Shown here: piece by piece, positions 53,209 through 61,771 of the stretch
How positions within the stretch are numbered: position 1 is the first letter of the stretch
Layout: each line of letters begins with the position of its first letter
Notes under the pieces: generated by a model
Told to the model about the DNA's origin: nothing
Databases searched by the model: none
What the model saw: the letters and a program-made list of their open reading frames with translations, nothing else
Translations under genes and position numbers: made by a program
Assembly: GCA_028683385.1 (NCBI GenBank)
Contig: JAQUIJ010000018.1
Coordinates: 1-64,000, forward strand
From: Prolixibacteraceae bacterium
GTDB taxonomy: Bacteria > Bacteroidota > Bacteroidia > Bacteroidales > Prolixibacteraceae
Direction of reading: 5' to 3'
DNA: 64,000 nt

Positions 53209-53242
53209 TTTGTTTTTTTGTGGTGTACTAAATTCTTGATCG

Positions 53243-53818
53243 ATGGCAAAAGTAAATTGGAGACCTGGAACCATGATTTACCCGCTTCCGGCGGTTTTGG
53301 TTACCTGTGGCGAAACACCCGAAGAATATAACCTGTTGACAATTGCATGGACTGGAACCATTAGCAGCGATCCGCCCATGTGTTACATTTCGGTTCGCCC
53401 GTCGCGCCATTCCTATGAAATCATTAAACGAACCGGCGAATATGTGATCAATTTAACTACAGAAGAACTAGCTCGTGCAACCGACTGGTGTGGCGTAAAA
53501 TCGGGCGCAAAGGTCAACAAGTGGAAGGAAATGGGATTGACACCGGCTCCTGCAACTATCGTGAAAGCGCCAATCCTGGCTGAAGCACCCATCAGTATTG
53601 AATGCAAGGTGAAACAGATTATTGAGTTGGGCGTTCATCACATGTTTATTTCTGAAGTGGTGAATGTGATTGCCGACGATCGTTACATTGATCCCGAGAC
53701 CGGTGCTTTCAGCCTGAAGAAGGCAAATCCTTTGATTTATTCGCACGGTCATTATTTCAAAATGGGCGACCCAATTGGTAAGTTTGGCTGGTCGGTTGAG
53801 AAGAAGAAAAAGAAGTGA
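53243..53818 (+). CDS. Flavin reductase-like FMN-binding split-barrel protein
   Basis: The 191-residue protein is of the flavin reductase/DIM6-NTAB family. RPGTMIYPLPAVLVTCG, NLLTIAWTGTISSDPPMCYI (the typical FMN-binding stretch) and RHSYEIIKRTGEYVINL are present, with SHGHYFKMGDPIG near the C-terminus. Members bind FMN and reduce flavins or other acceptors with NAD(P)H. The lysine-rich end is just a tail. It stands alone between two intergenic repeats. Confidence 0.85.
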   Translation: MAKVNWRPGTMIYPLPAVLVTCGETPEEYNLLTIAWTGTISSDPPMCYISVRPSRHSYEIIKRTGEYVINLTTEELARATDWCGVKSGAKVNKWKEMGLTPAPATIVKAPILAEAPISIECKVKQIIELGVHHMFISEVVNVIADDRYIDPETGAFSLKKANPLIYSHGHYFKMGDPIGKFGWSVEKKKKK

Positions 53819-53854
53819 TCAGTGGTCAGGTGCAGTTTGCAGAAAAAACAGATT

Positions 53855-53990
53855 ACCCTGAAAGGGTTAAATATAAATAGCCCCAGGTAAGAAGGAACGA
53901 CGCAACCCGGGGAGTAAAATACAAAAACAAATAGGCGCAACCACTGTTTTTATTTGGAATACAAAAGATGTATGCGCCGCATAGAATAAC
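53855..53990. repeat. Multi-hairpin intergenic element
   Basis: The 194-base gap after the flavin reductase gene holds several short hairpins: ACCCT-GAA-AGGGT (53855-53867), CCCCAGGT (53881-53888) with ACCCGGGG (53905-53912, one mismatch), and a GC-rich GGCGCAA ... GCGCCGC region near 53970. It is richer in GC than its surroundings and non-coding. It looks like a mobile or REP-type intergenic repeat, or a structured 5' leader of the peptidase gene. Confidence 0.45.
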
Positions 53991-54012
53991 GTAGATTAAG
54001 AAAGATAAAATC

Positions 54013-56067
54013 ATGACTCAGGAAAACACAAAACATACAGAAAATCCATTACTGAAATCCTTCTCTGGAATTCATCAAACTGCACCATTCAACTCAATTA
54101 AAATAGAACATTATCTGCCGGCATTTGATGTTGCCATCGAAGAAACCAAATCAGAAGTTCAGCAAATCATCGACAATCCGGCGAAACCTGATTTTGTCAA
54201 TACAATAGTGGCGCTGGATTTAGCAGGCGAAAAGCTGGAGCGTATCAAAGGCATTTTCTTTAACCTGAATTCGGCTGAGACCAGCGACGAAATGCAACAC
54301 ATTGCACAGGAAATTGCTCCAAAGTTGTCCGATTTAGGAAACGACATCAGTCTGAACGAGCAGCTTTTTGCCCGGATTAAAGAAGTTCACGACCAAAAAG
54401 ATAGTCTGGTTTTGAACGTTGAAGAATCGACTTTGCTCGAAAAAACCTATCGTCGGTTTGTTCGCAGTGGTGCCAACCTGAATGAAACTGACAAAGCCAA
54501 ATACCGCGAAATCACTAAAGAATTATCGACACTCGGATTGCAATATCAGCAAAATGTACTGGCCGAAACCAATGCTTACGAATTACTGATTACCGACGAA
54601 AAAGATTTAAGCGGACTTCCGGCATCGGTGATCGAGTTGGCAGCTCAAACAGCTCAGGCAAAAGACAAGCAAGGCTGGCTTTTCAACCTTCAATATCCAA
54701 GCTATTTCCCATTCCTGAAATATGCCGACAACCGTTCGTTACGCGAACAAATTTTTCGTGCATCGAGTTCGAGAGCGAATCACGAAAACGAAAACGACAA
54801 CAAGGCAAACATCAAACGGCTGGTTCATTTGCGGTTAGAAAAGGCGAATTTACTCGGGTTCAAAACACATGCAGCATATAAACTTCAGGAGCGAATGGCC
54901 GAAACACCTGAAAAAGTAATCAACTTTTTAGAAGAGCTTCATCAGCAATCGAAACCATTTGCGCTGAAAGAATTTGCCGAAGTTCAGGAATATGCTGAAA
55001 AAGCTGGATTCAAAGGACCCATTCAACGCTGGGACTGGGCGTATTATTCTGAAAAACTGAAGTCGGAAAAATACGACTACACCGACGAGGAAGTAAAACC
55101 TTATTTGCAGTTAGAAAAGGTAATTTCAGGAGTATTCCAGTTGGCTCAAAAACTTTATGGGTTGAGCCTGAAAGAAAATAAAAACATTGAAGTTTATCAC
55201 CCGGATGTGATGGCCTACGAAGTTTATAACGAAAAGGAAGAATTTATTGCCGTTCTGTATCTCGATTTTTTCCCACGCGAAAGCAAACGTTCCGGAGCGT
55301 GGATGACCGATTACCGAACTCAATCGAATGTGAACGGAAACTCAGTGAGGCCGCACGTTTCGCTGGTAACCAACTTCACGAAATCGACAGAGACGACGCC
55401 ATCGTTGCTTACTTTTGACGAGGTGACCACCTTTCTGCACGAGTTTGGACATGGCTTGCACGGCATGTTGTCGCAATGCCAATATCCGGGAACTTCGGGC
55501 ACCAGTGTGTATTGGGATTTTGTGGAACTACCCTCGCAGATGCACGAAAACTGGGCCTACGAAAAAGAGTGGCTCGACACATTTGCTGTTCATTTTCAGA
55601 CCGGAGAAAAGATGCCACAGGAGTTGATTGAGAAAATACAGAAAGCGCAAAACTTTCAGGCGGCTTACATGATGGAACGGCAGTTGAGTTTTGCCATGCT
55701 CGATATGGCTTATCACCACGGTGGATTGCCATCGGATGCTGACTTGAAAGCTTTTGAAATGAGCGCAATTGCTTCAACTGACTTATTCGAGCCTGTTGAG
55801 GGAAGCTTGCAAAGCACGTCATTTTCGCATATTTTTTCGGGCGGATACGATGCCGGCTACTATAGCTACAAATGGGCTGAAGTATTGGATGCCGATGCTT
55901 TTTCGGTATTTCAGGAGAAAGGAATTTTTGACCGCGAAACAGCCGATTCGTTCCGGAAAAATATTCTGGAAAAAGGTGGAAGCGAACACCCAATGATTCT
56001 ATACAAAGCCTTCCGTGGACAGGAACCAACAGCAACTGCACTGTTGAAAAGAAACGGGTTGATCTAA
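54013..56067 (+). CDS. M3 family oligopeptidase (Dcp/oligopeptidase A-like)
   Basis: The 684-residue cytoplasmic zinc peptidase has the active site FLHEFGHGLHG (His476, Glu477, His480) and the downstream Glu in FVELPSQMHENW. The GYDAGYYSYKWAEVLDAD signature near 615-630 belongs to the Dcp/OpdA branch. There is no signal peptide, so it is thought to act on peptides inside the cell. The whole family length is present. A bidirectional terminator follows. Confidence 0.92.
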   Translation: MTQENTKHTENPLLKSFSGIHQTAPFNSIKIEHYLPAFDVAIEETKSEVQQIIDNPAKPDFVNTIVALDLAGEKLERIKGIFFNLNSAETSDEMQHIAQEIAPKLSDLGNDISLNEQLFARIKEVHDQKDSLVLNVEESTLLEKTYRRFVRSGANLNETDKAKYREITKELSTLGLQYQQNVLAETNAYELLITDEKDLSGLPASVIELAAQTAQAKDKQGWLFNLQYPSYFPFLKYADNRSLREQIFRASSSRANHENENDNKANIKRLVHLRLEKANLLGFKTHAAYKLQERMAETPEKVINFLEELHQQSKPFALKEFAEVQEYAEKAGFKGPIQRWDWAYYSEKLKSEKYDYTDEEVKPYLQLEKVISGVFQLAQKLYGLSLKENKNIEVYHPDVMAYEVYNEKEEFIAVLYLDFFPRESKRSGAWMTDYRTQSNVNGNSVRPHVSLVTNFTKSTETTPSLLTFDEVTTFLHEFGHGLHGMLSQCQYPGTSGTSVYWDFVELPSQMHENWAYEKEWLDTFAVHFQTGEKMPQELIEKIQKAQNFQAAYMMERQLSFAMLDMAYHHGGLPSDADLKAFEMSAIASTDLFEPVEGSLQSTSFSHIFSGGYDAGYYSYKWAEVLDADAFSVFQEKGIFDRETADSFRKNILEKGGSEHPMILYKAFRGQEPTATALLKRNGLI

Positions 56068-56073
56068 AATAGT

Positions 56074-56137
56074 AAAAAGTCATTGGTCAATAGGAAATTG
56101 TTAAAGGCATCTTTCCGAATGACTAATGACTTTTTTT
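56074..56137. terminator. Bidirectional terminator-like hairpin
   Basis: AAAAAGTCATTGGTCA pairs with TGACTAATGACTTTTT (one mismatch) across a 28-base loop, with a T run at the right end and an A run at the left. It lies between the convergent peptidase and PAP2-like genes. Confidence 0.55.
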
Positions 56138-56143
56138 CTTTTG

Positions 56144-56764
56144 CTAGATGAATGTGACAACTGCCAGAAGGATAAAAAACCCAATTGAAAGCCCGGTGTA
56201 AACCTGCGATTGTGTGTGCTTTTCGAGAACCAGGCGCGATGTACCTATCAGTCCGGCAGTAAGTATGAGTAGCGATAATAGTTGCACCGGATTTTCCTGA
56301 AGCCTGAACGACAGTCCTAAAATACCGCCAACGAGGCCTCCAATAGCAGCAGCATGAATACTGATTCTCCATCTCATTGAAATGGGCAGAAGTGCAATCT
56401 GAATCAAGATTGCTCCCAGCAGAAAAACGTTGTATGCAGGAAAGACCGGCAGTCGTTTCAATAATTGATATCCTAAATAATAAGAAATGGAACTAATCAG
56501 CAACGACAAAACCCGATCGGTGTTTTTTTCCATACTCAGGTCAAACTTCGGATTGATTGACAGAATTAAAACACTAATTGCCGGCAAAACACAAGTTGAC
56601 AGAAAAACCACCAGAAGCATATATCTTTTTACATTCCATGGGATAATTGAGAAGTAAAAGTCGGAATTAAACAGGAGCAAAAAGCCTATAGTAGGGATCA
56701 GCAATGGATGAAAAACGAGAGATGTGACGCGAGCTATTAGCGACAGAGTTTTATTGTTGTTCAT
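56144..56764 (-). CDS. PAP2-like integral membrane protein
   Basis: The 206-residue protein has six or so hydrophobic helices. ISIHAAAIGGLVGGILG and SRLVLEKHTQSQVYTGL recall the last two motifs of PAP2 lipid phosphatases (SxxxH and SR-x5-H). The pattern is incomplete: no first KxxxxxxRP motif is visible, so activity is doubtful. It may be a membrane protein with a PAP2-like fold and another role. It is just downstream of rpoN (minus-strand order) across a repeat-rich gap of 114 bases. Confidence 0.6.
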   Translation of the reverse strand: MNNNKTLSLIARVTSLVFHPLLIPTIGFLLLFNSDFYFSIIPWNVKRYMLLVVFLSTCVLPAISVLILSINPKFDLSMEKNTDRVLSLLISSISYYLGYQLLKRLPVFPAYNVFLLGAILIQIALLPISMRWRISIHAAAIGGLVGGILGLSFRLQENPVQLLSLLILTAGLIGTSRLVLEKHTQSQVYTGLSIGFFILLAVVTFI

Positions 56765-56776
56765 TTATTATTCAAT

Positions 56777-56878
56777 TAATTAACGATTAGTGATTGTTGA
56801 TTAACGATTAACGAAGGAGGCTTTTTCTGATTTTTCAATCTGCAATCGTTAATATCAAATCGTTAATCTGCAATCGTT
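56777..56878. repeat. AACGATTA/TAATCGTT repeat cluster
   Basis: This short gap holds several copies of TTAACGATTA-like words on the left and AATCGTTAAT-like words on the right, able to form imperfect hairpins around a GGAGG-CTTTTT centre. It may work as the rpoN terminator. It looks like decayed intergenic repeat DNA. Confidence 0.45.
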
Positions 56879-58330
56879 TTATAGTTCTTTTCTCATACGG
56901 GCAACCGGAATCCCGAGTTGTTCACGGTATTTGGCAACTGTTCGGCGGGCAACGAGATATGATTTTTCTTTCAGGATTAAGGCAAGTTTTTCGTCGGTAA
57001 CAGGATGTCGTTTGTCTTCATTATCAATACATTCAGCCAGTATTTTTTTAATTTCACGCGTCGAGACTTCCTCGCCGGTATCGGTTTGCAGGCCTTCTGA
57101 GAAGAAGTATTTCAACGGATAAATTCCGAAATGAGTCTGAATGTATTTGCTGTTCGAAACACGCGAGATGGTAGAAATATCAAGTCCGGTTAAATCGGCA
57201 ATGTCTTTCAGAATCATAGGTTTCAGCTTGGTTTCGTCGCCATCCTGGAAAAACTCTTTCTGAAATTTAATGATTTCGCTCATCGTAACAAATAGCGTAT
57301 TATGGCGTTGCCGAATGGCATCGATAAACCATTTGGCCGAGTCCAACTTCTGTTTCATGAACGTCAAAGCCTCTTTTTTATCTTTCGTAGTACCGATCTT
57401 ATTTCCTGAATAGGATTTCATCAGATCGATGTAAGTGCTGTTTAGCTGAAGGTCGGGAACATTTTTCTGGTTCAGGCTCAGGTTGAGTTCACCTTCGAGG
57501 TTGTCGAGTAAAAAGTCTGGAACAATAACCTGATTGGATTTGCCCATTGGGTTACTGTATGAACTTCCCGGTTTCGGATTTAACTTCAGAATTTCATCAA
57601 TGGATTCCTTCAGTTCTTCTTCAGAAATTTCGTATTTCTTCAGAATTTTATCGTAGTGTTTTTTTGTAAATTCCTCAAAACAATCCTTAATAATCCGCGC
57701 TGCCAGACTTGTCGAATTTTTCCCTTTTTTTCGCTTGATCTGAAGGAGCAAACATTCCTGAAGATCTCTTGCTCCAATGCCTGGCGGATCAAAATCCTGA
57801 ATAATTGCAAGGTAACGTTCCAGATCCTCCAATTTAACTTCGATATTCATGTGAAAAGCCAGATCGTCTGAAATGGAGAGCAAATCGCGTCGGAGGTATC
57901 CATCTTCATCAATGTTGCCAATAATGTATTCAGCAATAAGCTCCTCTTCTTCTTTCAGGTTCGATAAGCCAAGTTGTTCAATCAGCGAATCGTGAAAGCT
58001 AACACCTGACGAATAGGGCATATCAACCTGCTTGTCGTCTTTCGAATAATTATTGGCAGCTAAACGGTAACCCGGAACATCTTCATCGTTGAGGTAATCG
58101 TCCAATGAGAATTCGTCATCTGACTGAGAATCATCGGTATCTGTATCATCAAAGCTTTCATCTAAATCATCACCCTCAACCAGTTCCAGAATCGGATTTT
58201 CTTCCAATTCACTTTTTATACGTTGTTCGAGTTGCATGGTAGGAATCTCCAGCAGCTTGATAACTTGTATCTGCTGTGGAGAAAGCTTTTGTAATAACCG
58301 CTGCTGTAAACTCAATCTCTGATCTGCCAT
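56879..58330 (-). CDS. rpoN: RNA polymerase sigma-54 factor
   Basis: The 483-residue protein has all parts of sigma-54: the Gln/Leu-rich region I (LQQRLLQKLSPQQIQVIKLL), the acidic region II (about 60-110, many Asp/Ser), the core-binding region III, and a helix-turn-helix with the RpoN box ARRTVAKYRE (461-470) that reads the -24 element. The C-terminal VARMRKEL is typical. It needs AAA+ activators, none of which is encoded in this window. The operon at 7830-16211 lacks a visible TAnnTTTG promoter, but I found no convincing -24/-12 site there either. Confidence 0.96.
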   Translation of the reverse strand: MADQRLSLQQRLLQKLSPQQIQVIKLLEIPTMQLEQRIKSELEENPILELVEGDDLDESFDDTDTDDSQSDDEFSLDDYLNDEDVPGYRLAANNYSKDDKQVDMPYSSGVSFHDSLIEQLGLSNLKEEEELIAEYIIGNIDEDGYLRRDLLSISDDLAFHMNIEVKLEDLERYLAIIQDFDPPGIGARDLQECLLLQIKRKKGKNSTSLAARIIKDCFEEFTKKHYDKILKKYEISEEELKESIDEILKLNPKPGSSYSNPMGKSNQVIVPDFLLDNLEGELNLSLNQKNVPDLQLNSTYIDLMKSYSGNKIGTTKDKKEALTFMKQKLDSAKWFIDAIRQRHNTLFVTMSEIIKFQKEFFQDGDETKLKPMILKDIADLTGLDISTISRVSNSKYIQTHFGIYPLKYFFSEGLQTDTGEEVSTREIKKILAECIDNEDKRHPVTDEKLALILKEKSYLVARRTVAKYREQLGIPVARMRKEL

Positions 58331-58347
58331 TTCGAATCAACTTTCCC

Positions 58348-58355
58348 CAAAATTA
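58348..58355 (-). promoter_or_regulatory. -7 element for rpoN
   Basis: Reads TAATTTTG on the minus strand, a perfect TAnnTTTG, 18 bases before the ATG at 58330. Confidence 0.5.
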
Positions 58356-58443
58356 AGATTTTTAATCGAATCATATAACTCCGGGATTTAAAAAGAGGAA
58401 AGTCAGTAATTCTCAGAAAGCAAGTAATGGGTGAAAATTCGGA

Positions 58444-59949
58444 TTATTCCTGAACCGGATATCCAAATTCAGTAGTTTCTTTCATGATACGTCCGCTGTT
58501 GTGAACTCTTTTTACTTTTTTAGGCTTGTGAAACGGAAGAGTTTTGGTTGGCGAACTATACAATTTTCTTTTCCTGAACAGATAAAAACAAGTGCCGGCA
58601 GTTATCCCTGAAAAATCTGATATTGAAGGCACTAAAAACGCCAGAAGGTTATCGGTGCCAACATAAACCTGACCGAAATCGCGATTAAACTGAATCGCCA
58701 AAGGAATATTAGTGTAAGTATTTCCAATTATTGAGTACCCGGTGTTAACAGTGAATTTTTTAGATACATCAAAATTGGCTGAAAGTAAAAGGCTATTATG
58801 GTTAAAGTTTTTAAGACTGATATACCGGTCGATGAGGTTAATTTTTACGGTTGGGCTAATCTGGTAATTGACTCCCGCATATAGGGTTACCGGCAATGGT
58901 GTTGAAAACCGGGTTCCATCATTCGTCAATTGAAATATACTTGAAAATGAATTGGTGAACGAAACACTATCAGAGCTTTTGGAAATAATCTGTTGCCCAT
59001 TTACAGAACTGGGAGGGTCAAGGCTTGTTGGTTTCATCGGATATTCTCCATCAAATATCTTCGAATTCAGGTTGGTTTTCCAGAATATTTTTCCCAGATC
59101 GATTACACTCATTGAAACCGACAGTTTAGGGGTGATTTTATATTTGATACCCAAATCGACTCCTACACCTGGATTTCCAGAATTAAAAACATAGCTGCTT
59201 ATCGATGAAATATCCGGGTTACCAGAAACGGACCCATCAGGGTTGACATTAGTTGCTTCGGGCATTGAAAAGTATCCTTTTCCCCAGGTCTTTAAAGCGT
59301 ATGTACCTGGCTGATCCTGACGAATTGCACCTGAAATCTCCGAAGAAAAAACTGATTTGCCAAAATAGAGTTTTGCCCTTATTCCTGCTGTCAATTTGTG
59401 ATTTTTCTGAGGAAGAGAATAAGCAATACTGTATTCCCGGTAATGAATGACTTGAACCGGAATATTTTGCACCTGATCAACAAAGACACTTTTAATTTCA
59501 GGAAGAATCATGAATTCGCTAACCGGACCTTTCACCGAGGCTGAAAATGCTACATTTTCCATGATCCGGAAATTCAGGAATCCAAAGCGAGAGCGATAGG
59601 TAAAGGTTAGTAACCCAGTTTCCAGTTTTTGATTGTAGGTGGGTTGCCCTACCATACTTTTAACAATATCAATGTAATCATCGTCTTTATTCTCCCCTGA
59701 AATTAATTTTGAGAACAGATTTTGAATTTCCTTTTGATTGTTAAACCCGACATTCGTTCCGGCAAGTGGGAAAATACTAAAAGTGAATTGAGCGTCTGAA
59801 GTCAAAAATGCAGGATTATAACTCGACGAATTAAACTGATTTTCAATCGGATAAAATGACATATTTGTCTGAGCCTTACTCTTAAAGATTAAGGCTAACA
59901 CCAAAAACAATATTAACAACAGGTGCTTCCTATTCAGATAAAGCTTCAT
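58444..59949 (-). CDS. DUF5723-type outer-membrane protein, copy B
   Basis: The 501-residue protein (MKLYLNRK start at 59949; a GTG and another ATG lie just upstream) has a signal peptide ending SKAQ and a barrel-type body. The family landmarks FNSSSYNPAFLTSDAQFTF, HYREYSIAYS, IRAKLYFGKS and GVDLGIKYKITPKL are shared with the protein at 60131. A basic C-terminal tail (RKRKLYSSPTK) follows the last strand. The family is specific to Bacteroidetes and of unknown role. It shares strand, layout and about 180 bases of spacing with its paralogue. Confidence 0.8.
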   Translation of the reverse strand: MKLYLNRKHLLLILFLVLALIFKSKAQTNMSFYPIENQFNSSSYNPAFLTSDAQFTFSIFPLAGTNVGFNNQKEIQNLFSKLISGENKDDDYIDIVKSMVGQPTYNQKLETGLLTFTYRSRFGFLNFRIMENVAFSASVKGPVSEFMILPEIKSVFVDQVQNIPVQVIHYREYSIAYSLPQKNHKLTAGIRAKLYFGKSVFSSEISGAIRQDQPGTYALKTWGKGYFSMPEATNVNPDGSVSGNPDISSISSYVFNSGNPGVGVDLGIKYKITPKLSVSMSVIDLGKIFWKTNLNSKIFDGEYPMKPTSLDPPSSVNGQQIISKSSDSVSFTNSFSSIFQLTNDGTRFSTPLPVTLYAGVNYQISPTVKINLIDRYISLKNFNHNSLLLSANFDVSKKFTVNTGYSIIGNTYTNIPLAIQFNRDFGQVYVGTDNLLAFLVPSISDFSGITAGTCFYLFRKRKLYSSPTKTLPFHKPKKVKRVHNSGRIMKETTEFGYPVQE

Positions 59950-60130
59950 AATCATGATTTTAAACACTCAACAAACAGAATCATTCAATGTTGCTGAATC
60001 CGTATTGTATGGTTTAAACAATTTAGTTTTCGTGATCACATAAACCACAAAAGTTAAAATTCCTGAAAGTTATAACGTAGGATTTTAAGGTAAGGTATTT
60101 GTTACATTAACTTAACCTTATATTTCAAGG

Positions 60131-61606
60131 TCATTCTTCAGAAGTATTTCTTTTGATCAGTCCAGTTCGATTAACCGGAATAATTTTTCTTCTTTTATAA
60201 AAGGGCAGGTATTCATGCTCTTCATAATTGATTTTATTCCGGAAAAGGAAAAAGCACATACCGAAAGTTATACCTGAAAAATCTGCCGATGATGGGAGAA
60301 GAAAAGAAAGAAAATTATCAGTTCCGACGAAGTATTGGCCTGCTTTCCACTGGTAAGTCAGGGCCAATGGGATGTTGGTATACGAATTCCCAAGAATTGC
60401 ATACCCCGTTGTAATCTTGAGATTCTTTTTAACGTCAAAGACGCCTGTTAGCGAAAGGCTGTTGTAACTAAGGTACTGCTTTTGGATAAATCTGTCTACA
60501 ATTCCGATATTCAGTTTTGGATTAACCTGGTATTGCAAGCCTACAAATAAAGTTACAGGCATTGCGGTCGAATAAGAAGAGCTGTCAACATCAAGCTTAT
60601 ATAAATCTGGAATAGATTCATAATCGGTGGAGAAATTTTCATTTTTTGTTAGCGTTGTTTGATCGCCTGAGACGATAAATGCCTGAGGAAATTGATATTC
60701 GCCCTTATAAATCATTGTATTCAGATTTTTTTTCCAGTTGATCTTTCCCACATCAAGAACGCTTGACGAGACCACCAAATCAGGCGTAATTTTGTAGGTA
60801 AATCCAAGGTCGAAACCGGTTCCGAGATTTCCAGAGTTCATGATATATTTACCAACTGTAAAATCATTCGTCTGATTGACAGCAGTTAGCTGTTCCTGAT
60901 CATTTTTTACGATTGTAACGGGGAACGACAATTGAACCCGATTGCGGGTTGTCATAAAATACTCAGAATTTCTTTCAATGACTTCGCCCTGAATATTAGA
61001 ATTCATCGAAAACTTACCAAAGTATAATTTAGCTCTGATCCCCACCGAAAGCTTGTTTTTAATTATTTCGTTGGCATACCCAAGGCTGTATTCACGATAG
61101 TGCATCGCATGTGCCGGAAACATCTGTGGCTTGTTCAGAGTCACCGTCCTGAAGTCCTGATTCATTAGAAATTGCGAAAACTGGCCTTTCAAGTTCGTCA
61201 ACATCTGCATGTTTTCCTTAATCGAAAAATTAAATGTGCCGAAATGTGAATGATAACCAACATTAAGTAGTGGCACTTCCATTCGCTGGTAAAATAAACC
61301 AAGATCCAACATACTGTTGAATACTGCTTTAAGATCTTCGGTTGTCTGATTGCCTTTAATCACATTTAAGACCATGTCCTTAATAACCAACTGATTGTTA
61401 TACCCTACGCTCATTCCGGCTAAGGGTAAAATACTGAAAGTAAAATTCTTCTGAGAAGTTAAAAATGCAGGGTTGAAATTTGATGTGTTATACTGGTCGG
61501 GAGTATTATAAAAAACCATGTTTGTTTGAGCATTACAATGTAACGTCAAAATCAACAAATAAGTTAGAAATAGAAAAACTGGTTTCCCTTTACGTTGATA
61601 TTTCAT
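60131..61606 (-). CDS. DUF5723-type outer-membrane protein, copy A
   Basis: The 491-residue paralogue of the protein at 58444 has a signal peptide ending NAQ, YNTSNFNPAFLTSQKNFTF, MHYREYSLGYA, IRAKLYFGKF and TGFDLGFTYKITPDL. The C-terminal SDNFLSFLLPSSADFSGITFG matches copy B (NLLAFLVPSISDFSGITAG). The two are clearly diverged, so the duplication is old. The barrel is probably in the outer membrane, with the basic tail (FYKRRKIIPVN) facing the periplasm. It lies between copy B and a multi-PAS kinase on the same strand, but a 165-base gap separates it from the kinase. Confidence 0.8.
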   Translation of the reverse strand: MKYQRKGKPVFLFLTYLLILTLHCNAQTNMVFYNTPDQYNTSNFNPAFLTSQKNFTFSILPLAGMSVGYNNQLVIKDMVLNVIKGNQTTEDLKAVFNSMLDLGLFYQRMEVPLLNVGYHSHFGTFNFSIKENMQMLTNLKGQFSQFLMNQDFRTVTLNKPQMFPAHAMHYREYSLGYANEIIKNKLSVGIRAKLYFGKFSMNSNIQGEVIERNSEYFMTTRNRVQLSFPVTIVKNDQEQLTAVNQTNDFTVGKYIMNSGNLGTGFDLGFTYKITPDLVVSSSVLDVGKINWKKNLNTMIYKGEYQFPQAFIVSGDQTTLTKNENFSTDYESIPDLYKLDVDSSSYSTAMPVTLFVGLQYQVNPKLNIGIVDRFIQKQYLSYNSLSLTGVFDVKKNLKITTGYAILGNSYTNIPLALTYQWKAGQYFVGTDNFLSFLLPSSADFSGITFGMCFFLFRNKINYEEHEYLPFYKRRKIIPVNRTGLIKRNTSEE

Positions 61607-61771
61607 ACAACAATTTAATCATAGTACTTGGAGATCATCAACGCCTTCGCCCGGCTTAATCAGACAATTTCTCCGCCGGCAAATATCATTAATTTATATA
61701 TAACTAAAAACATCAGTCAAATTCAATTTGTTTTATGCTAGCTAAAAGCAAAAAGAGTGATTAGATCTTCA

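Noticed and set aside
55409-56083. 224-residue frame antisense to the M3 peptidase
   Set aside because: It covers the zinc site region of a full-length peptidase and reads as low-quality sequence without domains.
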